From Actinomycetota bacterium (GTDB taxonomy: Bacteria; Actinomycetota; Thermoleophilia; Miltoncostaeales; Miltoncostaeaceae): DNA of 59,939 nt. Each line of letters starts with the position of its first letter. The first letter of the stretch is position 1. The DNA lies in contig JACJWX010000016.1 of assembly GCA_020636905.1 (NCBI GenBank), forward strand, positions 1 through 59,939. Direction: 5' to 3'. This document shows, piece after piece, positions 16,866 to 24,992 of this stretch. The notes below the pieces were generated by a model. It was not told where the DNA came from and did no database searches. It worked only from the letters and a program-made list of their open reading frames with translations. Both the position numbers and the translations under genes were made by a program.

Positions 16866-18230
16866 TCAGCCGCCGACAGCCGGCATTCCCTGCAGCTCGG
16901 CGGCGGCCTCGTCCAGCTCCGATTGCGGCAGTTCGTAGTCGGTCATCTGGCCCGACAGGTACGCCTCGTAGGCGGCCATGTCGAAGTTCCCGTGGCCGCT
17001 CAGGTTGAACAGGATCGTGCGCGAGACGCCCTCCTCGCGGGCCTGCTCGACCTCCTGTTCCACGGCGCGGATCGCGTGCGACGACTCCGGCGCCGGGATG
17101 ATGCCCTCGGTGCGAGAGAAGTTGATCGCCGCGGCGAAGCACTCGCCCTGGTGGTAGGCGCGTGCCTCGACGAGCCCGGTGTTGACCAGGTGGGACACCA
17201 GCGGCGCCATACCGTGGTACCGAAGGCCGCCGGCGTGGATCGCCGCGGGCATGAACGAGTGTCCGAGCGTGTGCATCGGAAGCAGCGGTGTCAGGCCCGC
17301 GACATCGCCGAAATCGTAGCCGTAGTGCCCGCGGGTGAGCGTCGGACAGGCCGCCGGCTCGGCCGCCAACACTCGGATCTCCTTGCCGGCGAACTTCTCG
17401 GCCAGGAACGGGAACGAGATGCCCGCGAAGTTCGATCCGCCGCCGGCACACCCGATGACCACGTCCGGCTCCGCCCCGGCCATCTTCATCTGCTCGATGG
17501 CCTCCTGCCCGATGACGGTCTGGTGCAGCAGCACGTGGTTGAGCACGCTGCCCAGCGAGTAGTTGGTGTCGTCACGGGTGGCGGCGTCCTCGACCGCCTC
17601 CGAGATGGCCACGCCGAGGCTGCCCGTCGAGTTCGGGTCCTTCTCGAGGATGGCGCGTCCGGAGTTGGTGTCCATCGAGGGGCTCGCGACGCACTCGCCG
17701 CCCCAGGTCTCCATCATCAGGCGGCGGTACGGCTTGCTGTCGTAGCTCACCCGCACCATGTAGACCTTGCACTCGATACCGAAGAGCTGGCAGGCCATCG
17801 ACAGCGAACTGCCCCACTGCCCGGCGCCGGTCTCGGTGGAGAGCCGCTTCACGCCCGCCTGGGCGTTGTAGTACGCCTGCGGCACCGAGGTGTTCGGCTT
17901 GTGGCTTCCCGCGGGGCTGACGCCCTCGTACTTGTAGAAGATGCGGCAGTTGGTGCCGAGCGCCTTCTCCCAGTTGACCGCCCGGTAGAGCGGCGTCGGA
18001 CGCCACAGCGCGAGCATCTCGCGCACCGGGTCGGGAATCGGGATGAACCGGTCCTGGCTGACCTCCTGCATGATGAGTTCCATCGGGAAGATGGCGCTCA
18101 GCATGTCCGGCGAGATCGGGCTGCCGTCGGGGGCGAGCGGGGGCGGCATGGGCGTCGGAAGGTCCGCGGCGATGTTGTACCACCGCTCCGGAATCCGGTC
18201 CTCGGTCAGCAGATAGCGGTGCTGGGTCAT
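16866..18230 (-). CDS. trpB: Tryptophan synthase beta chain, TrpB2 type
   Basis: This 454-residue PLP enzyme belongs to the TrpB2 branch. Evidence is the N-terminal extension (RYLLTEDRIPERWYNIAADL), WRPTPLYRA, the PLP lysine in SPAGSHKPN, TGAGQWGSSL, and the phosphate-binding GCAGGGSNFAG. TrpB2 condenses indole (or a phosphoserine/serine-derived intermediate) with serine to make tryptophan and usually works without TrpA; no trpA lies in this window. The gene stands alone, about 4.4 kb from the trp operon. ATG 18230 (MTQHRYLL) fits the family better than the longer frame to 18290. A strong hairpin follows. Identity is secure; the physiological role (indole salvage or main tryptophan synthesis) is open. 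Confidence 0.9.
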   Translation of the reverse strand: MTQHRYLLTEDRIPERWYNIAADLPTPMPPPLAPDGSPISPDMLSAIFPMELIMQEVSQDRFIPIPDPVREMLALWRPTPLYRAVNWEKALGTNCRIFYKYEGVSPAGSHKPNTSVPQAYYNAQAGVKRLSTETGAGQWGSSLSMACQLFGIECKVYMVRVSYDSKPYRRLMMETWGGECVASPSMDTNSGRAILEKDPNSTGSLGVAISEAVEDAATRDDTNYSLGSVLNHVLLHQTVIGQEAIEQMKMAGAEPDVVIGCAGGGSNFAGISFPFLAEKFAGKEIRVLAAEPAACPTLTRGHYGYDFGDVAGLTPLLPMHTLGHSFMPAAIHAGGLRYHGMAPLVSHLVNTGLVEARAYHQGECFAAAINFSRTEGIIPAPESSHAIRAVEQEVEQAREEGVSRTILFNLSGHGNFDMAAYEAYLSGQMTDYELPQSELDEAAAELQGMPAVGG

Positions 18231-18371
18231 CGTGCGCGCTCCCCCCGGTTGGCGTTGGTGGCCGGAGCGTACCCCCTCGCCGAGGGCCATGTGCGGTTCT
18301 GCACATGCATGGGCGCAGTGTCAGTGCCGGTCGTCCGGAGCTCGGTCAGCCGCCCGCCCGGAGCACCCCGT

Positions 18372-19178
18372 TCAGCGGCCCTGCCACTCCGGAGGGCGCT
18401 TCTCCAGGAACGCGGTCATGCCCTCCTGGGCGTCGCACGTCATCGCGTTGGTCGCCATGACCTCGGCCATCTCCGCATAGGCATCGGACTGCGGGAGATC
18501 GATCTGCCGGTAGAAGGCCTGCTTCCCCACGCGCAGGGTCAGCGGGCTCGCCTGCGCGATGGCCCGAGCGAGTTCGTGAGCGCGACCCACGACGTGGTCC
18601 GGCGGCACCACCTCGTTGATCAGCCCCCAATCGGCTGCGGTCGCCGCATCGATGGTGGCTCCGGTCAGGAGCATCTGCAGGGCGCGCTTGCGCCCGACTA
18701 CACGACTGACGGCCACCATCGGCGTCGAGCAGAAGAGGCCGATCTTCACCCCTGGCGTCCCGAACACCGCGGTGTCGGCGGCGATCGCCAGGTCGGACGT
18801 CGCCACGAGCTGGCATCCGGCGGCGATGGCCGCCCCCTGCACGGCAGCGATCACCGGCTGGGGAATCGACTGGACCGTTTCCATCATCTCGGTGCAGGCC
18901 TGGAAGATCTCGCGCTCGTCGTCGAGCGTCCGGTCGACCATCTCTGTGAGGTCGTGTCCCGCCGAGAAGACCGGTCCGGTCGCCTCGACGACGACCGCCC
19001 TCACGTCCGGGCGCGCTCCGATGCCCCGAAGGGCGTCGGTGACCGAGCGCATCGTCTCGAGCGAGAGCGGGTTGCGACGCTCCGTTTCGGTCAACCGCAC
19101 GACCGCAACAGCGTCGGCGACCGAGACGGCCACGGTTGCCCGCGGCGTCGCGTCAGTGGTGTCCGCCTGCTGCGTCAC
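18372..19178 (-). CDS. Enoyl-CoA hydratase/isomerase family protein
   Basis: This 268-residue crotonase-fold protein starts at a GTG. It shows ETERRNPLSLETM, the CoA oxyanion-hole segment FSAGHDLTEM (residues about 70-80) and AAVQGAAIAAGCQLVATSDL with the second oxyanion glycine. VFGTPGVKIGLFCSTP follows, with a C-terminal EGMTAFLEKRPPEW typical of hydratases. The position equivalent to one catalytic glutamate in classical hydratases is not clearly retained (GLFCSTPMV), so it could be an isomerase or ECHDC3-like member. The gene is single, with 172 bases to the VOC gene and 141 bases to trpB2. Confidence 0.83.
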   Translation of the reverse strand: MTQQADTTDATPRATVAVSVADAVAVVRLTETERRNPLSLETMRSVTDALRGIGARPDVRAVVVEATGPVFSAGHDLTEMVDRTLDDEREIFQACTEMMETVQSIPQPVIAAVQGAAIAAGCQLVATSDLAIAADTAVFGTPGVKIGLFCSTPMVAVSRVVGRKRALQMLLTGATIDAATAADWGLINEVVPPDHVVGRAHELARAIAQASPLTLRVGKQAFYRQIDLPQSDAYAEMAEVMATNAMTCDAQEGMTAFLEKRPPEWQGR

Positions 19179-19278
19179 GTGCGCGTCTCCTCTGGCGCGT
19201 GGGGATCGAACCCGAAGGCTCCACCGGATCGAGCTATCGACCCGTCCACGCTACCAGCACCGCGCGTGCGGCCCACGT

Positions 19279-19305
19279 GCGGCGCCCGGGCCATCGGGGC
19301 GCCGC
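19279..19305 (-). terminator. Hairpin downstream of VOC gene
   Basis: A 9-base perfect stem GCGGCGCCC/GGGCGCCGC with a 9-base loop lies 45 bases after the VOC stop codon. Confidence 0.45.
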
Positions 19306-19350
19306 AGAGGCCTCACCTCGCGGCCGTCGCCTGAACGTGGACGGTCGCGG

Positions 19351-19773
19351 TCAGGAGAACTCCGGCAACGCCTGGGTGAGGCGCATGTGGTTCCCGGAGG
19401 GGTCGCGCAACCCGACGTCGACTCCGTAGGGCATGTCCTCGGGCTCACCCGTGAACTCGACGCCCTTCGCGGAGAGCGCCGCATAGTCTCGCCGGCAGTC
19501 ATCGGTGCTCAGGAAGATGCCGCCGAGCGAGCCCTTGGCCATCAGTGAGCGGATCGCATCCGCGGTGTCGGCGTCCACCATCGGCGGGCCCGGAATGGCC
19601 ATCAGCACGATCGCGACGTCGGTTTGACCGGGGGGCGCGACGGTCAACCAGCGGAAATCCCCGAGTTCGGGGAGGGTGACGTCATGCCGGACTTCCATTC
19701 CCAGCTTCTCGGTGTAGAAGGCGAGTGCCTCGTCCTGGTCGTGGACATAGACGTTCGCGGCGGAGATGCGCAT
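19351..19773 (-). CDS. VOC/glyoxalase-family protein
   Basis: This 140-residue protein has the vicinal-oxygen-chelate fold: ANVYVHDQDEALAFYTEKLG at the N-terminus, DFRWLTVAPPG in the middle, and GVDVGLRDPSGNHMRL near the C-terminus. The family covers glyoxalases, dioxygenases and antibiotic-binding proteins, so no substrate can be given. It is encoded 43 bases downstream of a DNA-binding AraC protein, a pairing frequently seen for this VOC subgroup, so the AraC protein is the likely local regulator. Confidence 0.8.
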   Translation of the reverse strand: MRISAANVYVHDQDEALAFYTEKLGMEVRHDVTLPELGDFRWLTVAPPGQTDVAIVLMAIPGPPMVDADTADAIRSLMAKGSLGGIFLSTDDCRRDYAALSAKGVEFTGEPEDMPYGVDVGLRDPSGNHMRLTQALPEFS

Positions 19774-19816
19774 CTGATCCGGATCCTTTCGTCGTCGGTG
19801 AGGTGCCGGTCAATTC

Positions 19817-20251
19817 TCAGTCAGGACCGGGAGCGCCGTCTTCTCGAAACGTGCGCACCATCGGCCGGCCGTAGGCGCGGATCACACACGGCGGAACGTG
19901 CGCCGCGTTGGCCGCCGGCGGCGAAGCCGCGCGATACGACGTCGGCGTCGCGCCGAACATGCGCCGGAAGCTCGTGGTGAACGAACCGACGCTCGCGAGC
20001 CCCACCGCCGCGCAGATGCGCGCCACCGACCAGTCGGTGTTCCGCAGCAGCGACGCCGCCCGCTCGAGTCGCCGGCTGAGCAGGTACTGGTGCGGCGACT
20101 CGCCGAACGCCGCACGGAACCTGCGGCTGAAGTGGGCCCCGGAGAGGTGCGCCTCACGGGCCATGTCCGCCACGGTGAGCGGGCTGGCATAGGCACGATC
20201 GGCGAGGTCCCGGGCGGCCAGCAGGTGGCGTGATGGCGGGACCGGCGCCAC
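19817..20251 (-). CDS. AraC-family transcriptional regulator (DNA-binding domain only)
   Basis: This 144-residue protein is nearly all AraC DNA-binding domain. The first HTH reads SPLTVADMAREAHLSGAHFS; the second contains SVARICAAVGLASVGSFTTS and FRRMFGATPTSYR. The C-terminus ends in PPCVIRAYGRP, common in short AraC proteins paired with VOC genes. No effector domain is present. The GTG start at 20251 is immediately next to the 166-base inverted-repeat element (20252-20417), which therefore provides its whole upstream region, including any promoter and ribosome binding site. Confidence 0.82.
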   Translation of the reverse strand: MAPVPPSRHLLAARDLADRAYASPLTVADMAREAHLSGAHFSRRFRAAFGESPHQYLLSRRLERAASLLRNTDWSVARICAAVGLASVGSFTTSFRRMFGATPTSYRAASPPAANAAHVPPCVIRAYGRPMVRTFREDGAPGPD

Positions 20252-20417
20252 TAGTGCTCCGCCTCGGAAGTCCCGTGGTGTTCCCGCGAGCGAAAACCGA
20301 GCAGCGCAAGGACGCAGCGTTCCCCGAATATCTGGAATATTCGGGGAACCGAGGACGCAGCGATGCGACGCGTTTGCAGCCGTGGGAACCCATCATGATT
20401 TCCGGGGTGGAGCACTA
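20252..20417. mobile_element. MITE-like inverted-repeat element 1 (166 bp)
   Basis: The terminal inverted repeats TAGTGCTCCGCCTCGGAA (20252-20269) and TTCCGGGGTGGAGCACTA (20400-20417) match at 16 of 18 positions. Inside is a perfect 12-base hairpin with a 5-base loop at 20320-20348 (TTCCCCGAATAT-CTGGA). It is flanked by an 11-base direct repeat AGGACGCAGCG at 20309 and 20352. The element fills the araC-ccmH gap exactly; its right end supplies the TAG stop of ccmH. TA at both ends, with C before the left end, fits insertion at a CTAG-type target as used by IS630/Tc1-like elements. No coding capacity is seen. Confidence 0.65.
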
Positions 20418-20888
20418 ATCCTCCAGCCGGCGCAGTTCCTCGTCGAGGCGAGCCTGCTCTTCGGCCGTGGCGTCCGCGCCCGGGAGCGCAACCCGCTGGT
20501 TCCGACGGGCCCACGCCCGCGTCAGGAACGGAATGGCGGCGATCCCCGCACCCACCAGCGCGATCGGGACGATCCAGGCGATCAGGTCGAACCCTTCCTT
20601 GGGCGGTGTCGTGAGGATCTCACGTCCGAACTGATCCACCAGGTCGGCCTTGATCTGCTCTGCGGTCCACCCTTCGCTCGCCCGCTGGCGGATGTACCGC
20701 TTCAGCTCCTGGGCGCTCTCGGAGTTGGAGATGTCGAGCGGGGTGTTGCAGGTGACACAGCGGAGTTCCTTCTCCAGCCCCTTGATGTCCACGCTCGACA
20801 CCGACGTGGCGGTCTGCGCCGCGCCGGGAACCGCGCCGACGAGCGCGATCACGAGCGCCAGGAGCCAGAGCGGGAGGCGCCGGATCAC
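20415..20888 (-). CDS. ccmH: Cytochrome c maturation protein CcmH
   Basis: This 157-residue protein begins with a signal peptide (LPLWLLALVIALVGAVPGAAQ). The CcmH/CycL domain follows, with the LRCVTCNT redox pair (LRCxxC), the helix SAQELKRYIRQRASEGWTAE and FGREILTTPP. A C-terminal membrane segment (LIAWIVPIALVGAGIAAIPFL) precedes a cytosolic tail. CcmH reduces the heme-binding cysteines of apocytochrome c outside the membrane. It overlaps ccmG by four bases (ATGA). Its TAG stop is formed by the end of inverted-repeat element 1. The other ccm genes are not in this window. Confidence 0.86.
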   Translation of the reverse strand: MIRRLPLWLLALVIALVGAVPGAAQTATSVSSVDIKGLEKELRCVTCNTPLDISNSESAQELKRYIRQRASEGWTAEQIKADLVDQFGREILTTPPKEGFDLIAWIVPIALVGAGIAAIPFLTRAWARRNQRVALPGADATAEEQARLDEELRRLED

Positions 20889-21523
20889 CCGGCGACCTCG
20901 CCCGCCGGCTCAGCGATGAGCGTGTCAACGACAGATTTGAGGCTGTTGAAGTTCGGGCCGGACTCGAGCGGCCACCGGACCGTCGCGGCGATCCGCCCGC
21001 GGCGATCGACCACGATCGTCTCGGGGACGCCGGTCACCCCGTAGGGCCCCTGGATCTTTCCTTCGCCGTCCCGGACGGACGGAAAGCTCAGGCCGTACTC
21101 GGAATGGAACTTCAACGCGTCGGTCTTGACGTTGCGGACGTTGATGCCGAGCACGACAAGGCCGCGCTTGCGGTACTGGGTCCAGAGCGATTCGACGAGC
21201 GGCGCCTCCTGTTTGCACGGTTCGCACCAGGACGCCCAGAAGTTGAGCACCACGACGTTGCCGCGCAGGCTGCTGAGGCCCATCTCTTGATCCACCGGCC
21301 CCACGGGTCCGGCGGCGACGAGCACCGGCAGCGAGAAGTCGGGCGCCTCGGCGCGTTCCCCGCGGGCAATCGCCTTGTCGATGGTGTTGTCGGCGCCGCG
21401 GTTGAGCATGCCGACGATGAGCAGCGACGAGATGGCCCCCACCGCGATCAGCATGACCACGAGGTAGGTGATTCGGCGTCGGTCCCAGCCCGCGGGCGGC
21501 TCTTCAACGGTTTCGTCGGTCAC
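20885..21523 (-). CDS. ccmG: Thioredoxin-like protein CcmG/DsbE (ResA-like)
   Basis: This 212-residue membrane-anchored thioredoxin-fold protein has a membrane segment at residues about 18-40 (TYLVVMLIAVGAISSLLIVG). The catalytic motif NFWASWCEPCKQEAP is at about residues 115-130, and the cis-proline loop reads GVTGVPETIVVDRRG. CcmG/DsbE passes reducing power to CcmH and apocytochrome c outside the membrane. The four-base overlap with ccmH supports this over a general ResA role. It is divergent from the CHAP gene, with an AT-rich region between. Confidence 0.85.
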   Translation of the reverse strand: MTDETVEEPPAGWDRRRITYLVVMLIAVGAISSLLIVGMLNRGADNTIDKAIARGERAEAPDFSLPVLVAAGPVGPVDQEMGLSSLRGNVVVLNFWASWCEPCKQEAPLVESLWTQYRKRGLVVLGINVRNVKTDALKFHSEYGLSFPSVRDGEGKIQGPYGVTGVPETIVVDRRGRIAATVRWPLESGPNFNSLKSVVDTLIAEPAGEVAG

Positions 21524-21702
21524 TCGACCCAGACTAGCGACGCCTTCAGCCGAGTGTCGCCCTCCCGGTCAGCCGGGGGCACGAGAGCCTGCCAACTGGC
21601 AGTCGCGACCTCTTTGCGCCCTGGGGGCGTGAATGGACACATCCTCATGCCCGGGTGATGTATCGTTTTTTGATCTGTTTCGTAATTATAAAGGCGGTCA
21701 CT

Positions 21703-22545
21703 TTGGATCACTTTCGCGGGGTCACGCGTCAGTGGGGACGTACGTCGCTGATCGCGGCACTCATGGTGCTCGCGGTCTCGGCGTCGGCGGCGTCAGCTGC
21801 CACGAATTACCAGATCCGCGGCACGGTCGTCTGTCCCTCCGGCCAGTCGGTGGTGGGTGTCTGGGTGAACAGCAGCGGCGGCGGCAGCGGTTGGGCCGGT
21901 TGGACGCCGTACCCGGGACGACCTCACGTCGCGCGCTACTTGAGAAAGTTCACCACCAACCTCGCGTCGAACGTGTCACTGAACGTCGGCTGCGGGGGAA
22001 CGCGGGCCAGATGGTCGACGTCGAACCGCACTCCGTCTATCCGGATCGCCACGGGGTCCATCCTCTTCATGAACACCCGGTGCAATACGACGACGAAGAC
22101 GTGCGCATTCTCTCCGCTCGTTTCCACGCCGGCAGCGCCGGCCACGAACCCGGCCTTCGATGCGACGCTTGGCGATCCCCGCCACAACGGAATCGGCTGG
22201 TGTACGTACCGCGCCGCCGAGTTCTGGAAGACGATGACTGGTCGCTACCCGAACTGGGGTGGAGACGCCGGCGACTGGGATGACAACGCCAAGAAGCTCG
22301 GGTGGCGTATCGAGGGAGTGCCCTTCCCCGACTCGCTGGCCGTGTGGCAACCGGGGACGGCATCCAAGTGGGGGCACGTGGGCTACGTCTCGGATGTCCA
22401 AGTTACCAACGGAGTGCTCCAGATGAAGATCTACGATCGGAACTGGGACACGCGCGGTGGCGACCGAAACGGCATCTGGGTCACTCCCAGGGCTGACCAG
22501 CGCTTCATCGTCGCGCCGCCCCAGGTGGAGGCCAGCATCCGGTAG
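21703..22545 (+). CDS. Secreted CHAP-domain cell-wall hydrolase
   Basis: From TTG 21703 the protein is 280 residues with a clear signal peptide (RTSLIAALMVLAVSASAASA). An unassigned 110-residue region rich in S/T/G follows, then a CHAP domain: GWCTYRAAEFWKTMTG (catalytic Cys), DDNAKKLGWRIE, WGHVGYVSDV (catalytic His) and YDRNWD. CHAP enzymes cleave peptidoglycan peptides or act as amidases. I prefer TTG 21703 because AAGGCGG lies 5 bases upstream and the earlier ATG 21658 falls in an AT-rich patch (21661-21692) that looks like a promoter/leader. Starting at 21655-21658 would add a second hydrophobic stretch. Confidence 0.75.
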   Translation: MDHFRGVTRQWGRTSLIAALMVLAVSASAASAATNYQIRGTVVCPSGQSVVGVWVNSSGGGSGWAGWTPYPGRPHVARYLRKFTTNLASNVSLNVGCGGTRARWSTSNRTPSIRIATGSILFMNTRCNTTTKTCAFSPLVSTPAAPATNPAFDATLGDPRHNGIGWCTYRAAEFWKTMTGRYPNWGGDAGDWDDNAKKLGWRIEGVPFPDSLAVWQPGTASKWGHVGYVSDVQVTNGVLQMKIYDRNWDTRGGDRNGIWVTPRADQRFIVAPPQVEASIR

Positions 22546-22553
22546 ACGCTCCT

Positions 22554-22593
22554 GCGCTGCTCGGGTCGGTCCGCGAGGCGCCCCGAGCAGCGC
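22554..22593. terminator. Bidirectional terminator between CHAP gene and trpC
   Basis: A perfect 12-base stem GCGCTGCTCGGG/CCCGAGCAGCGC with a 16-base loop lies between two convergent genes. Confidence 0.6.
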
Positions 22594-22613
22594 ACCGGAA
22601 CCTGCGGCGACGG

Positions 22614-23390
22614 CTACCCCAGCAGCATGTGAACGCCGTCACGCGGGTCCGGATACCGCATGAGCGTCTCACCCACGAGGATGGCGTCGACGCCCGCCTC
22701 TTCGAGGCGCATGACGTCTTCACGATGGCTGATCCCCGATTCGGCCACCACCGTGGTCCCTGCGGGGACGTCCGCCAGCAGCCGGAAGCTGGTCTCCAGA
22801 TCCACTTCCAGCGAATGGAGGTTGCGGTTGTTGACCCCGATGATCTCCGCGCCCGCGTCGACGGCCGTGGCGACCTCGTCCTCGTCGTGCACCTCGACGA
22901 GCAGATCCAGACCCAGGTCGAATCCGAACCGCAGCAGGTGCGCCAGGTTCTCCGGGTCGAGGGCCGCCACGATCAACAGCGCCGCGTCGGCGCCGTAGGC
23001 GCGTGCTTCCAGGAGCTGGTATTCGTCGACGATGAAGTCCTTGCGCAGGATCGGGAGCTCGAGGGCCGCCCGGGCCTCGGCGAGGTCGTCGAGGCTGCCG
23101 CCGAACCACTTCGGCTCCGTCAGCACGGAAACCGCCGAGGCACCGGCATCCTGGTAGGCGGTGACGATCTCGGTGACGCCGGCGTCAGGCCGGATCGCGC
23201 CCTTCGACGGGCTCGAACGCTTCATCTCGGCGATCAGGCTGATGCCTTCAGACACGAGCGCCTCGGAGAACGGGCGGTTGCGCGGCACCGCGCCCATCCG
23301 CGCGCGCAGATCGGCCTCGGAGAGCGCCGCACGGCGCTCGTCCACGAGCTGCCGTGTGTGGTCGACGACGGTTTCGAGGAACGTGGCCAT
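22614..23390 (-). CDS. trpC: Indole-3-glycerol-phosphate synthase
   Basis: This 258-residue TIM-barrel enzyme converts carboxyphenylamino-deoxyribulose phosphate to indole glycerol phosphate in tryptophan synthesis. Signatures are LIAEMKRSSPSKGAI (catalytic Lys), SVLTEPKWFGGS, LRKDFIVDEYQ, IIGVNNRNLHSLEVD and VVAESGISHRED. ATG 23390 is one base after the trpD stop; the longer frame is noise from trpD. It is the last gene of deoC-hisIE-trpEGDC and is followed by a strong convergent hairpin. No trpF, trpB or trpA is attached. Confidence 0.93.
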   Translation of the reverse strand: MATFLETVVDHTRQLVDERRAALSEADLRARMGAVPRNRPFSEALVSEGISLIAEMKRSSPSKGAIRPDAGVTEIVTAYQDAGASAVSVLTEPKWFGGSLDDLAEARAALELPILRKDFIVDEYQLLEARAYGADAALLIVAALDPENLAHLLRFGFDLGLDLLVEVHDEDEVATAVDAGAEIIGVNNRNLHSLEVDLETSFRLLADVPAGTTVVAESGISHREDVMRLEEAGVDAILVGETLMRYPDPRDGVHMLLG

Positions 23391-23391
23391 G

Positions 23392-24420
23392 TCAGGCCGC
23401 CAGACGGGTCGTGACGGCCACGAAATGCGCGAGGCGTTCGTTGGCCGCTCCGCTTCTGAGTCGTTCTCGCGCCAGCGCCAGACCGGCGGCGACATCGTCG
23501 ACGACGCCCGCCGCCCACAGCGCGGCCCCGGCGTTCAGCGCCACGATGTCGGCGGCAGGGCCGACGCCGCTCGAAAGCAGATCGTGGATCACCTTGGCGT
23601 TGTGCAGCGGGTCGCCCCCGGCCAACGCCCCGTCGCCGGGTGGATCGATACCGAGCTCGGCAGGATCGAGAGTGATCTCGGCGATTGCGCCGTCCACCAG
23701 ACGCACCGCGTCGTTGACCGCCGCGGTGGAGAGTTCGTCCATCCCGTCGCGCCCGCGCACCACCATCGCGCGTGTCGTCCCCAGCACGCGCAGCGCCTCG
23801 GCCATACCGCGCATGTGGGCCTGACTGGCGACCCCGATGACCTGGCGGCCGGGATCGGCCGGGTTGGCCAGCGGGCCGATGCGGTTGAAAACGGTGTGTA
23901 CGCCCAGCGACTTGCGCACCGGCGCGATGTAGGCGAACGCCGGGTGGTGCATGGGGGCGAACATGAACCCGACGCCGGTCTCGGCCATGCACTCGGCCAC
24001 CGCCTCGGGAACCAAATCGATGCTCGCGCCCAGGGCTTCCAGGACGTCGGCACTCCCGCACTTCGATGTCGCTGAGCGGTTGCCGTGCTTGGCCACGACC
24101 ACCCCGTCCCCGGCCACGACGAACGCCGCCGCCGTTGAGACGTTGAACGTGGAGATCCCACCGCCGGTGCCGCACGTGTCCACGACGACGCCCGCGGGGG
24201 CCTGAACGGCCACCGACTTCTCGCGGACCACAGACACGAGCCCCGCAAGTTCTTCAGGCGTCTCGCCCTTGGCCCGCAGGGCCACGAGGAATCCCGCCGC
24301 CTGCGGCTGATCGACGTCGCCGGACATGATCTCGTGGAGGGCCTCGGCGGCGCCGTCGCGGCCGATGTCGGTGCCCTCCAGCAGCCGATCGATGGCGGCG
24401 GCGAGCAGCGGATTGCTCAT
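23392..24420 (-). CDS. trpD: Anthranilate phosphoribosyltransferase
   Basis: This 342-residue enzyme attaches phosphoribose to anthranilate, the second step of tryptophan synthesis. Visible are VVDTCGTGGGISTFNVST (PRPP site), KHGNRSATSKCGSADVLEAL, HHPAFAYIAPVRKSLG, FNRIGPLANPA and GRDGMDELS. ATG 24420 overlaps the trpG stop (ATGA). The domain order and length are normal for a single-function TrpD (no fused TrpG). It sits between trpG and trpC in a tightly packed operon. Confidence 0.93.
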   Translation of the reverse strand: MSNPLLAAAIDRLLEGTDIGRDGAAEALHEIMSGDVDQPQAAGFLVALRAKGETPEELAGLVSVVREKSVAVQAPAGVVVDTCGTGGGISTFNVSTAAAFVVAGDGVVVAKHGNRSATSKCGSADVLEALGASIDLVPEAVAECMAETGVGFMFAPMHHPAFAYIAPVRKSLGVHTVFNRIGPLANPADPGRQVIGVASQAHMRGMAEALRVLGTTRAMVVRGRDGMDELSTAAVNDAVRLVDGAIAEITLDPAELGIDPPGDGALAGGDPLHNAKVIHDLLSSGVGPAADIVALNAGAALWAAGVVDDVAAGLALARERLRSGAANERLAHFVAVTTRLAA

Positions 24421-24992
24421 GCCTGCAGCTCCAGGAAGTTGCTGAGCAGTTTGTGGCCCGCGTCGGTGAGGATGGACTCGGGATGGAACTGCACACCCTC
24501 GATGGGATGCTCGCGGTGGCGAAGGCCCATCACGACGTCGTCGTCGCACCAGGCGCTCACCTCGAGGGCCTCGGCCCCCGCCGGGTCGACGACGAGCGAG
24601 TGGTAGCGGGTGGCGGTCATCGGGTTGTCGATACCCGTGAACACCGAACGGCCGTCATGGGTGATCTCGCTCGTCTTGCCGTGCACCGGCTCCTTGCCGC
24701 GCACGACCGTCCCCCCAAACGCCTGGCCGATCGCCTGATGGCCCAGGCAGACTCCGAAGATCGGGATGCGGCCCGCGAAGTGCGTGATCGACTCGAGGGT
24801 GATCCCGGCGTCGTCCGGCGTCTTCGGACCGGGTGAGATCATGAGGTGCGTGGGTTCCGCCCGCTCGATCCCGGCGCAGTCGATGGCGTCGTTGCGGTGG
24901 ACGATCACGTCCGCGCCCAGCTCGCCCAGGTACTGCACCAGGTTGTAGGTGAAGCTGTCGTAGTTGTCGATCAGCACGACGCGCGGTGCCAT
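24417..24992 (-). CDS. trpG: Anthranilate synthase glutamine amidotransferase subunit
   Basis: This 191-residue class I glutamine amidotransferase supplies ammonia to TrpE. Motifs are LIDNYDSFTYNLVQYLGELG, ISPGPKTPDDAG, FGVCLGHQAIGQ (nucleophile Cys), HGKTSEI and GVQFHPESI (catalytic His/Glu). ATG 24992 shares a base with the trpE stop (TGATG). In many bacteria the same subunit also serves PabB; no pabB is seen nearby. Length and motifs are standard. Confidence 0.93.
   Translation of the reverse strand: MAPRVVLIDNYDSFTYNLVQYLGELGADVIVHRNDAIDCAGIERAEPTHLMISPGPKTPDDAGITLESITHFAGRIPIFGVCLGHQAIGQAFGGTVVRGKEPVHGKTSEITHDGRSVFTGIDNPMTATRYHSLVVDPAGAEALEVSAWCDDDVVMGLRHREHPIEGVQFHPESILTDAGHKLLSNFLELQA

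Noticed and set aside
19196..19262. tRNA-like sequence (GGGATCGAACCC followed by stem-like bases) upstream of the enoyl-CoA hydratase gene
   Set aside because: The T-arm pairs poorly and no anticodon or D-arm can be folded, so it is not a tRNA.
14707..19334. Very long open frames on the plus strand (743 and 867 codons) opposite the HD-GYP, trpB2 and hydratase genes
   Set aside because: They are antisense shadows caused by high GC. The encoded sequences are rich in R, H, D and G without domains, while the minus strand has clear families.
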